A DNA stretch of 64,000 nucleotides from Bacteroidota bacterium. Its GTDB lineage: Bacteria; Bacteroidota; Bacteroidia; AKYH767-A; OLB10. Each line of letters opens with the position of its first letter. The first letter of the stretch is position 1. The DNA lies in NCBI GenBank assembly GCA_016722525.1, contig JADKJB010000011.1, forward strand, positions 62,001 to 126,000. Reading direction: 5' to 3'. The translations under genes and the position numbers were made by a program. Positions 47,628 to 57,597 of this stretch are shown one piece after another. The notes under the pieces are model-generated. The model searched no databases and was not told where the DNA came from. It saw only the letters and a program-made list of their open reading frames with translations.

Positions 47628-50368
47628 ATGCATAGCACTATCAATACCAAAATCACCCATTTAATCCATGTAGCTTTTCTGGTTATTCATTTGCATATCT
47701 GTTCAGTTTCTAAAGCCCAATCCTTCGATTCACCAACCTGTGTGACCAAAGAGATTACTTTTACCAATGAGGTTCAGGAAGCATTAAAGACTGAATTTGG
47801 ATGCAATGAAAACTATAAATGGAAACAGCTTTCTTTTGACACAGATGAACTGGGGGTGAACATTATCGATATCAACAGCTTTATTACGATATCCCGGTTG
47901 AAGGAGCAATTTTAATTATTCAATTCACAGCCGTGAACAGGATGAAGATTAACGGTACATTCATCCAGGTTCCTGTTTCAAAGCCAAAGCAATTTATTTC
48001 TAAAAATGAAGCATTGCAAATTTTCATTCAGAATGGAAAATCATCCGGTAAGCATTTCGTTTCTGCAGCACAATCCGGGCATCCTTTAGAATTGAAATGG
48101 AGTTTAGATGTAAATTCAAATAATTTCATTTGTGCCTACCAATTTGGATTTATAAATGAAAACAATATTGAATTAATTGCTACGGTAAATGCCCAAAATG
48201 GCGAATTAATTTCAATCACAAATCACAATTGCTATATTGATGTTACTGGTACTGCCCATACTGCATATCATGGCACTAAACAAATTGAAACTTGTTTCAC
48301 GCAAAACCAATATGTTTTAAAAACCAGCTCACGTGGGAAAGGAATTGAAACAATCAACCTTAACGGTTTTATGAATTATCAATCTACCACTAACTTTATA
48401 GATTTAGACAACTACTGGAGTCAATCAATTCCAACCAGTGAGCGCTATGCCACCGATGCGCATTATTGCGCCATCGAATACTCCGATTTTCTTACTGATA
48501 AATTGAACAGAAACAGTATAGATAACAATGGTCAAAAATTGATTAGCTATCTCAATTATGGCAACGGATTACATAATGCGTTTTGGAACGGTTCTGCAGT
48601 GGTTTACGGTAGTGGTGATTCAATAAACACACCCCTAATCACATTGGATGTTTCAGGGCACGAGTTTACTCATGGTTTAATTCAAAAAACTGCTAATCTA
48701 AATTATTCCGGAGCTCCCGGAACTCTCAATGAAGCCATTGCCGATATACTTGGAACTGCATTAGAGTTTCATAGCGATCCCCAAAATGCCAACTGGACTA
48801 TTGGAGAAAGTTCGGGTACTACTTTGCGCAATATGGCGGACCCTGAAATGTATAACCAACCCGACACCTATCATGGCAACCATTGGTATTATGGCAGCGG
48901 CGATAATGGAGGCGTGCACATCAATAGTGGATTTATTAATAAATGGTTTTATTTACTCGCAAATGGTGGCCAGGGAATCAATGACCATGGAACTAATTAT
49001 CAGGTTACAGGAATTGGAATTAATGATGCAATGAGAATTATTTATCACTCACTCATTGCTTATTTAGTACCCAATTCGGGATATGAAGATTTCAAATACG
49101 CTATTTTATCCAGTGCTGCAGCTATTTTTGGAACCTGCTCGCAACAGTATTTGTCGAGTGCAGCCAGCTTTCAGGCAGTTGGTTTAGGACAAGGAATCAA
49201 TGAACAATTGCAAATTAATGTTGTTGGAACTACAAATTTTTGTGAAGGGGATAGTGTAATCTTATCGGTGAAAGGCTGGCCGGGATCAACGTTTACCTGG
49301 CTTCAGAATAACTTAGTTGTTGCTACCGGCGCTGCCATGCAAAAAACTATTAAAAATGCAGGTATATGGATGGTATCTGAAAACCGATGTGGAGCAATAA
49401 ACTATTCTGATTCTGTGAGTATTACTGTTCATTCACTTCCTTCAGTCAGCACTGTTAATGTTAGTATTTGTGAAGGCCAGGAAGCCCAATTAAATGGATT
49501 CCCTCATGGTGGGAACTTCAATATTTCAAACCCTTATCTTGGAAATTCTACATCATTTGAATATAGTTACACCAACAACAATGGATGCACTGCAATTGCA
49601 ACCGGAAGTGTTGTGGTTCATGAAAAACCTATTGTTTCAATTGCTCCTCTTAACACAATAATTCCTGTCAATAGTCAACCTTTATTATTAACCGGAAATG
49701 TTCAGGGAACTTTTTCGGGAAATGCTGTAAACGGACAATTTTTTATTCCCGCCATTGCCGGAATTGGAGGGCCCTACCCTATTTACCTCAATTATTCAAA
49801 TTCATTTGGTTGCTCATCAATTGATTCTTTAGAGTTGTTTGTTGTTGAACCGTGTCTAACTCCGGAAAGTGAAGTTGCTATAAATTCCAACCAACAAAAT
49901 ATTGTCCAAGGGGAAGAGGTGGAATTTAGTCTGAATGTATCTGAATTAGATTATGAAATAGCATGGCAAATACCTGACGGTTGTGTGGCTCTTTCGCCAC
50001 TACATCAAGCAAAGCTTAAATTGATTTGGAGGAGTCAGGATTCTAGAATTAGTGCCGAATTGGTGAATACTTGCGGCACTAAATTTACCATAGAAAAACA
50101 GGTAAGAATTGGAACAGTTGAAGGGTTTTTTGGTGTTGAACTATTTCCTGTACCGGCAACCGAAACTATTACAATCAAAAGCAGTGGACTTGATAGTTCA
50201 GAGTTGCTGACATTACGAATCACCGATGCAAGAGGAAAATTGGTGAAATATATAGAATCAATAACTGCCAATGAAACAATTAACATTCAAGAACTTTCTG
50301 CAGGGTTTTTCTTTGCAGAAATAAGTGCTGGCAGCATGATTTTCAAACAAAGAATTGTAAAATATTAA
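47628..50368 (+). CDS. M4 (thermolysin-like) metallopeptidase with T9SS sorting domain (frameshifted)
   Basis: Secreted zinc protease of about 913 residues: signal peptide (to VSKAQ), FTP propeptide region, catalytic domain with LDVSGHEFTHGLIQ (HExxH), LNEAIADILGTALEF (third zinc ligand Glu) and DNGGVHINSGFINKWFYLLA (catalytic His), M4 C-terminal helical domain, two or three Ig/PKD-like beta modules, and a type A tail (GVELFPVPATETITIK to FKQRIVKY). One base is missing near 47880; repaired, it reads NQLYYDIPVEGAILI, the usual propeptide motif. It would be exported by T9SS to degrade protein outside the cell. Confidence 0.92.
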
Positions 50369-50536
50369 GAATTTAGTTTGAAGATAACAGGCAGAAAATG
50401 ATCAAACTTGAATTCAATCGCATTCAAAAAAAACAATCCCGCTAAGGAAGCACCCTACACTACAGTCGCTTTAAGTAATAGCATATTGTACAGCATTAAA
50501 AATAAATCTAGCTATTAAAAAACGTAACTAAAAAAA

Positions 50537-51589
50537 TCAGTGAATTTCAGAATATCTTGGATTTGTTAAAAATGTATTGTCTGTCAAAGTACGTAAAAAC
50601 TTGACAATATCAGCCTTTTCCTGAGTGGTGAGAGCTATTCCACCAACAAGCAATGGATCAAGTGTGGTTGATGGTAAAACCCCTGATGTATAATGGTCGA
50701 GTACTTTATCAAGTGTTTTAATTTTTCCATTGTGCATGTAAGGGAATGTAACCTCAATATTTCTCAGGGAAGGAACTTTAAATTTCCCTTCATCATTAGG
50801 ATCAAGCGTAATAGTTGCCCGTCCCTGATCCAAAGTAAAAATGGAATCTAAGCCATTATTTCTAAACGATAAATCTGTAAACAGTGGTTCTGTATGACAG
50901 GAAGCGCAATTTTGACGGAACAAATTTAGTCCATTGAGTTCTTGAGCATCGAATGTTCCACCTGCTTCGCCTCTTATGTATTTATCATATTTGGAATCTG
51001 CCGAAACCATAACAGCCATGAACTGCGCCATGGATCTTAACATCATTTGAGATGTTATTGAATCACTGCCATACGCAGCTTTAAATAGGGTTTTATATTG
51101 GGTGCTTGCTCTCAGTTTTAAAATAACGTTTGAAAGCGTTTCATCCATTTCAACTGGGTTTTCAATTGGGCCTATTGGTTGTACTTCGATATGATTGATT
51201 CCACCATCCCACATAAAATTATCATGCCAGGCTAAGTTAAATAAACCGGGTGCATTACGAATACCCTCCAAATCATCAATGCCATGACTTACTTTATGAT
51301 CTATATGCGCAAAGGCACCGGCTTGAAGATGGCAGCTACCACATGAAATGGAATTATCTCTGGATAAAATAGGGTCATAAAATAACTTCCGACCTAATTC
51401 AAATCTCTCGTTTGTAACTGCATTGTTGGTAAATTGATAAACAGGAGTTGGAAAACCAGGGGGAATAACAAATTCAATATTATCAGGTTCCTGCGTCTGG
51501 TTGTTATCGTCGTCTTTACAAGCAGGAACGATAAAAGCAGTAAATGCAACCAACACCAAAACAAAATTTTTATAGCCAAATACTTTCAT
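50537..51589 (-). CDS. Di-heme cytochrome-c peroxidase lipoprotein (CCP/MauG family)
   Basis: Periplasmic peroxidase-type lipoprotein of 350 residues, signal ending AFIVPAC. Two c-heme sites: SCGSCHLQAGAFAHID and NCASCHTEPLFTDLSF; FNLAWHDNFMWDGG and VPSLRNIEVTFPYMHNGK are typical of the family. It reduces hydrogen peroxide with electrons from cytochrome c, or works MauG-like on another substrate. The frame is intact. A possible -7 element (CAAAGTTA on the plus strand, 51698-51705) stands 109 bases upstream. Confidence 0.92.
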   Translation of the reverse strand: MKVFGYKNFVLVLVAFTAFIVPACKDDDNNQTQEPDNIEFVIPPGFPTPVYQFTNNAVTNERFELGRKLFYDPILSRDNSISCGSCHLQAGAFAHIDHKVSHGIDDLEGIRNAPGLFNLAWHDNFMWDGGINHIEVQPIGPIENPVEMDETLSNVILKLRASTQYKTLFKAAYGSDSITSQMMLRSMAQFMAVMVSADSKYDKYIRGEAGGTFDAQELNGLNLFRQNCASCHTEPLFTDLSFRNNGLDSIFTLDQGRATITLDPNDEGKFKVPSLRNIEVTFPYMHNGKIKTLDKVLDHYTSGVLPSTTLDPLLVGGIALTTQEKADIVKFLRTLTDNTFLTNPRYSEIH

Positions 51590-51833
51590 GTTTTTAGTTC
51601 TAAGATGGTAAAACAGTTTTATCCATTTATTGTTTCAATAGATATCTTGAGGTTTGCCCCTATCTATAATTTTAAATCCGATACCAGATTTAAGTTTCAA
51701 AGTTACGCAATTGAAACAGATTATTCTGTGATTCTAATCATCCTACTTAACTAGTTGTTAATAAGCACATTAGAATTGAAACTCGCGGTTTATAAAAAGT
51801 GAAGTAATGGTATTTTAAGCCATGAGAAAAGAG

Positions 51834-51841
51834 TATCTTTG
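51834..51841 (+). promoter_or_regulatory. -7 element upstream of the desaturase
   Basis: TATCTTTG, a perfect TAnnTTTG, 26 bases before the ATG at 51868. A clear -33 TTG is lacking. The rest of the 278-base gap shows nothing that I recognise. Confidence 0.48.
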
Positions 51842-51867
51842 CAAAAGTTTTAATCCAGTAAATTACC

Positions 51868-52972
51868 ATGATTCAAAAAATTAAATTCAGAAATGTTCAG
51901 GAAAGCACCTTTGCCAGTACATTGAACCAAAGAATCAACGAATATTTTGTGAAAAACGGCATCTCTGAAAAGGGTAATTTGCTGATGGCTTTTAAGGTTG
52001 TTTTCTTTCTTGCCGGTTTTGTTGGTACTTATCTATTAATTTTTTATCAGGCGATAGCATCCTTTTCAATTCTCAGCTGGATACTTTTAGGTTTTTTACT
52101 GCATTTGTAGGATTCAATATTTCACATGATGCTGTTCATGGATCTATTTCAAATAATAAATACATAAACAAGATACTTGGTTACACTTTCAATCTGGCAG
52201 GTACGAACAAATACATGTGGAAAATCATGCATAATGTGATTCATCACACATACACCAATATCCCGGGACATGATGAGGATCTGGAGCCGGTTTCACTAAT
52301 CAGATTATCCACAGAAAATAAATTAAAAAAAGTTCATAAATATCAGTACTGGTACGCCTATATTTTTTATTCCTTAACCTCCATTTCTTGGGTATTTAAA
52401 AAGGACTTTGCCGCATTTTTTAAGAAGAATTTTGGAAATTATGAAAACAAAAAACATCCTCTGAAAGAATATATTATACTATTTGTTTCAAAAGCTGTTT
52501 ATTTCACTGCATTTCTTGCCTTACCATTGCTTTTTGCAGGAATACCCTGGTGGGCCACATTGATCGGATTTGTTGTTATGCACATGGCTCAGGGTATTAC
52601 GTTGGCAGTAGTTTTTCAACTTGCGCATGTTGTTGAAGGTGCTAGTTTCCCGGTACCCGATGAAAAAGGCGATGTAATGAATAACTGGACCATACATCAG
52701 TTGAATACGACTGCCAATTTCTCCAGAAAAAGTTTTCTGGCTTACTGGTTTTTTGGTGGGTTGAATTTCCAGATAGAACACCATTTGTTTCCGCATATCT
52801 GCCATATTCATTATCCTCAAATAAGTCATATTGTAGAAAAACAGCAAATGACTTTGGGCTAACTTATAATGAAAACACTACTATGTGGGATGCTATTAAG
52901 TCGCACACTAAAATGCTGAAGCTTTTAGGAAATTATGAGGTTCTTCCTTCGCAAAATTTAAGTATCGGTTAA
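51868..52972 (+). CDS. Membrane fatty-acid desaturase (two frameshifts)
   Basis: Acyl-lipid or acyl-CoA desaturase of about 368 residues with the three His boxes HDAVHGS, HNVIHHTYTNIPGHDEDLEP and FQIEHHLFPHICHIHYP; the QxxHH third box is of the front-end/delta-6-like type found in many Bacteroidota. T-run near 52100 is one base short (repaired GFFTAFVGFNISHDAVHG), and an A-run near 52839 is one short (repaired VEKTANDFGLTYNENTTMW). It introduces double bonds to keep membranes fluid; regiospecificity cannot be read. Confidence 0.92.
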
Positions 52973-52990
52973 TTTTATTAAAAGCTTTAT

Positions 52991-53631
52991 ATGGAAGTTA
53001 TCAAAGGTATAATTGATTTTATACTCCACATCGATGCTCATTTGCTCGAACTCACCAACACTTACGGTATCTGGATATATGTTATTCTCTTTGTCATCGT
53101 TTTTTGCGAGACAGGACTAGTAGTAACTCCTTTCCTCCCGGGTGATTCTCTTTTATTCGCGACCGGTGCTATCATTGCCCTTCCTGGATCGGAACTCAAT
53201 TTATTTTGATGGCTATAGTCATAATGGTTGCTGCCATTATTGGCGATGCAACCAATTATTATATAGGCAAAACTGTAGGAATCAAAATTTTCTCCATCAA
53301 ATCACGATTCATCAAGAAGGAATACCTAGACAAAACACATGTGTTTTATGAAAAGCATGGTGGGAAAACAATAATTTACGCACGTTTTGTTCCTATCATC
53401 AGAACATTTGCACCTTTTGTTGCCGGTGTTGGTACCATGAAATATTCCCGTTTTTTCACCTTCAATGTGGTGGGAGCAATTCTTTGGGTGGTGTTGTTTT
53501 TAGGAGCAGGCTATTTGTTTGGAAACATATCGTTTATCAAGAATAACTTCAGTTTGGTTATTTTAATAATTATTGTTGTTTCCCTGCTGCCGATACTCTT
53601 CGAATATATCAAGGCTAAAAGATCCAAGTAG
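52991..53631 (+). CDS. DedA/VTT-domain membrane protein (frameshifted)
   Basis: Inner-membrane protein of about 213 residues of the DedA family, whose members flip undecaprenyl phosphate or phospholipids. Seen: ETGLVVTPFLPGDSLLFATG, GDATNYYIGKTVG, FYEKHGGKTIIYARFVPIIR and FAPFVAGVGTMKYSRFF. A T-run near 53205 is one base short; repaired, LNLFLMAIVIMVAAIIGDA. It follows the desaturase by 18 bases on the same strand, so both may form a membrane-lipid operon. Confidence 0.93.
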
Positions 53632-53711
53632 GTCACATCTTTTAGTAGTTTTTTAAAAGATTCGGCTAAATCCGGAAGGTATTTGTATTTTCATCCCATC
53701 AAAGAAAACAC

Positions 53712-56700
53712 ATGAAAAACGCACTGCTTATTACTCTGGTAGCTCTAATTGCACCCTTTATTTCTAATTCACAGAAAAAAGATGCACCCGTTTGGGATGT
53801 CAACAATCCACCCGGCTCTAAAAAGGAGGTAAATTTTACAGTTTCTGAAGGAACGTGGATGAATCTGGATGTTAGTCCCGATGGGAAAGAGATCGTATTT
53901 GATTTATTGGGCGACATCTACATTATTCCTGTTACCGGAGGGAAAGCGAAAGTTTTAAGAAGTGGATTTGCTTTTGAAGTTCAACCCCGGTTCAGTCCCG
54001 ATGGAACCAAAATTTTATTCACATCTGATGCCGGTGGTGGTGATAACATTTGGAGGATGAATCGCGATGGCAGTAAGGCAACTCAAATCACCAAGGAAGA
54101 TTTTAGATTGCTCAACAATGCGCTATGGCAACCCGGAAGCGATTATTTTGTGGCCCGCAAGCACTTCACATCCGGACGATCGTTAGGGGCCGGTGAGTTA
54201 TGGATGTATCATATCAGCGGTGGCGAAGGTGTTCAACTTACCAAGCGAAAAAACGATCAGCAGGATCTTGGTGAGCCCTCGTTCTCACCCGATGGCCGTT
54301 ACATCTATTACAGTGAAGACATGTATCCCGGTGGATATTTTCAGTACAATAAAGATCCGAACAATCAGATTTATGCCATCAAACGCTATGATACTCACAA
54401 AGGCGAAATTGAGAATGTTACCGGCGGTTCAGGCGGCTCCGTGCGACCACAAGTTTCGCGGGATGGAAAACAACTTGCATTTGTAAGAAGAGTGCGTGAA
54501 AAATCGGTGCTCTTTATTCGTGATCTCGCATCGGGTGAAGAGTGGCCAATATATGATAAACTAAGCAAGGATCAGCAGGAAGCATGGGCAATTTTTGGTG
54601 TGTATACTAATTTCAATTGGATGCCCGGCGACAACGAAATTGTCATTTGGGCACAGGGGAAATTGAATAAAATAAACGTGAAAAATTTTACTGTTACTGA
54701 TATTCCATTCTCGGTAGATTGCAAACACCAAATCACTGAAGCCCTACACTTTAAACAACAGGCTGCACCCGATTCATTCGAGGTAAAAGCTATTCGTCAC
54801 CTGGTCACTTCACCCGATGAAAAATATGTGGTGTTTAATGGAGCCGGTTACCTCTGGAAAAAGAACCTCCCCGATGGTAAACCAACTCGTCTTACCACCG
54901 GCGAAGACTTCGAATTTGAACCCGCATTTTCACCAGACGGTAAAACACTTTGCTATGTAACATGGAACGATGAGAACACAGGAAATCTGGTGACATTAAG
55001 CATGGCTAAACCAGGAAGTAAACCAGTTGTTATTTCAAAAGAAAAAGGGATTTTCAGATCGCCGGCTTTTTCACCTGATGGTAAAAATCTAGTTTATATT
55101 AAAGAAGACGGAAACGAACATCAGGGATTTAGTTTTTCAGTAGAGACCGGTATCTTCACAGTTCCTGCTTCCGGCGGTAAGCCAAAATTTATTACAAAGG
55201 ATGGCTTTGAGCCAAGGTTCGATAACACCGGCACCCGCATATTTTTCAGGTGAATGATGGTGACAAAAAATCGTTTAAAAGTTTGAATGCAGATGGCACA
55301 GAAGAAATGGTTCATTTTACTTCTAAATATGCCAACTCCTTTGTGCCCAGTCCCGATAATAAATGGATCGCATTTACAGAACTCTTTAAAGTGTATGTGG
55401 CTGCTTTTCCTCCTTCAGGGAAACCGGTTGATTTATCGGCAGGACTCAAAGCAATGCCTGTGGCACAAACCGCAAAAGATGGTGGGATGAATTTACATTG
55501 GTCGGCCAATTCCGATGAACTGTTCTGGACCGGAGGAAATCAATATTTTAAGAATGAAATAAAAACTCGTTTCAACTTTATGGAGGGCGCTCCTGACTCA
55601 TTGCCTCCACCCGATTCCGTAGGATTGAAAATTGGATTGATCCTTCCGCAAGCAAAACCAAAAGGCGCCATTGCATTTACAGGATGCAGAATAATTACGA
55701 TGAACACGCAACGCGAGGTGATTGACAACGGTGTAATTGTAGTAAGAGATAACCGAATCGATGCAATTGGAAATGCATCATCGGTAACGATTCCCTCGGA
55801 CGCAAAAGTGATTGATGCTACAGGTAAAACCATTATGCCGGGGTTGATAGATGTGCATGCTCACCTTGGAACTTTCCGTCAGGATTGAGTCCGCAGAAGC
55901 AATGGAGTTATTTTACCAATTTGGCATACGGAGTCACCACCACACACGATCCCTCTTCCAATTCAGAGATGGTTTTTCACAGTCGGAAATGGTCAAAGCG
56001 GGTAACATGACAGGCCCGCGGATTTTCTCTACAGGATGGATTCTTTATGGCGCCGATGGTGATTTCAAGACGGTAATTAACAAACCTGCAGATGCATCTT
56101 CCGCAATTGCGAGAACATCTGCCTTTGGAGCCTTTTCGGTGAAGAGTTATAATCAACCAAGACGTGAGCAACGGCAAATGGTAATTGATGCTGCGCGTCA
56201 ACAAAAGATAAATGTAGTGCCGGAGGGTGGTTCATTTTTCTTCCATAACCTGAGTATGATTCTCGATGGACATACCGGCATCGAACACAACTTACCGGTT
56301 GCAACATTGCATGACGACGTTATTAAGTTGTGGTCGGCTTCAAAGACTGGCTACACTCCTACTCTCATTGTAAATTACGGTTCGATGACTGGAGAAAATT
56401 ATTTTTATCAGAAGTCGAATGTTTGGGAAAATGAAAAGTTGCTCAAATACACTCCACGTTTTGTGATAGATTCAAGAGCACGTCATCGCATCATGATTCC
56501 GGATGCTGAGTATGAAAACGGTCATATCCTCGTATCCAAATCATGTAAGAAACTTGCAGATAACGGAGTAAAAGTCAACCTTGGAGCACATGGTCAATTA
56601 CAGGGTTTAGGTGCGCATTGGGAGCTGTGGATGTTACAGCAAGGTGGGATGTCGAATATGCAGGCACTCGAATGTGCGACTGTAAATGGCGCCTATTACA

Positions 56701-56957
56701 TTGGCATGGAAGACGATTTAGGATCACTTGAAAAAGGAAAATTGGCTGACTTAATTGTCCTCGATAAAAACCCCCTCGACGATATCAGAAATTCTGAAAC
56801 GGTTTCATTCACCATGGTAAACGGTCGTTTTTATGATACCGCCACCATGAATGAAATTGGCAATTATGATGTTAAAAGAGGAAAATTTTATTGGGAAAAC
56901 AGCAAATACGGAACGGCTTTCCCATGGCATCTACACTCTCACGGCGATGAAGATTGA
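53712..56957 (+). CDS. Large exported amidohydrolase with TolB-like propeller (three frameshifts)
   Basis: Protein of about 1082 residues: signal peptide (LITLVALIAPFISNSQ), a PD40/TolB-like propeller over the first ~600 residues (WMNLDVSPDGKEIVFDLLGD, RFSPDGTKILFTSDAGGG) and a C-terminal amidohydrolase domain with GLIDVHAHLG, GHTGIEHNLP, VNLGAHGQLQGLGAHWELW and LGSLEKGKLADLIVLDKNP. Missing T residues near 55248, 55888 and 55975 shift the frame; repaired, they give RIFFQVNDGDKK, FRQDLSPQKQWSYF and EMVFSQSEMVKAG. The substrate is unknown; this class is annotated as imidazolonepropionase-like or peptidase-like. Codon use looks more GC-rich than in the first half of the window. Confidence 0.87.
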
Positions 56958-56961
56958 TTTC

Positions 56962-57474
56962 TTATTCCAAGAATAAGGCCTTCAATTCAGTAGCTTCTTC
57001 CGCCTTCATTTTACCAGCCAAAATCAGGCTTAATTGACGGCGACGTAATGCTCCATCGAAACGTGATTTCTCCTCTTCACTTTCAGGTTGGAGCGGAGGC
57101 ACGTTAATAGGGTTTCCTACCTGATCTACAGCCACAAAAGTATAAATGGCTTCGTTGCATTTTTTCTTGGTTCCGGTCGCATTGTTTTCGACCCAAACAT
57201 CAATAAAAACCTCCATAGAGGAATTGAATGAACGGGAAACTTTGGCTTGAAGAGTGACTATTTCGCCCAGTTTGATCGGTTGGTTGAATGCCACGTTATT
57301 TACTGAAGCGGTAACCACCACACGGGTGCAGTGGCGATGGGCTGCAACGGCCGCACAGATATCCATCCAGTGTAAAAGCTTGCCTCCCATAAGGTTACCT
57401 AATGTATTGGTATCGTTTGGAAGTACTATCTCGGTGTTGATGCAAACCGATTCGGAGGGTGTTTTTGATTTCAT
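56962..57474 (-). CDS. Acyl-CoA thioesterase, YciA/BACH-type hotdog protein
   Basis: Cytoplasmic thioesterase of 170 residues. The core reads VLPNDTNTLGNLMGGKLLHW, where the catalytic Asn-Asp and the helix are typical of the YciA/ACOT7 branch, followed by ASVNNVAFNQPIKLGEIVTL. A helical extension of about 40 residues lies at the C-terminus. The start at 57474 (MKSKTPSES) is preferred because the open frame further upstream crosses a -7 element. Converges with the amidohydrolase gene. The frame is intact. Confidence 0.88.
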   Translation of the reverse strand: MKSKTPSESVCINTEIVLPNDTNTLGNLMGGKLLHWMDICAAVAAHRHCTRVVVTASVNNVAFNQPIKLGEIVTLQAKVSRSFNSSMEVFIDVWVENNATGTKKKCNEAIYTFVAVDQVGNPINVPPLQPESEEEKSRFDGALRRRQLSLILAGKMKAEEATELKALFLE

Positions 57475-57478
57475 GGTG

Positions 57479-57486
57479 CAAAGATA
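57479..57486 (-). promoter_or_regulatory. -7 element at the very start of the thioesterase gene
   Basis: CAAAGATA on the plus strand is TATCTTTG on the minus strand; it ends four bases before the ATG at 57474, which would make the mRNA leaderless or nearly so. Confidence 0.42.
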
Positions 57487-57597
57487 CTCGAACTTGAAAT
57501 AGGTTGGTTTTGTAGAATTGTATCTAACAGTCGAAATGGCTCCCTTTTCGAGTAAATTTTTTTTCCATAATTTCACCTCTCCTATTTATAATAAATC

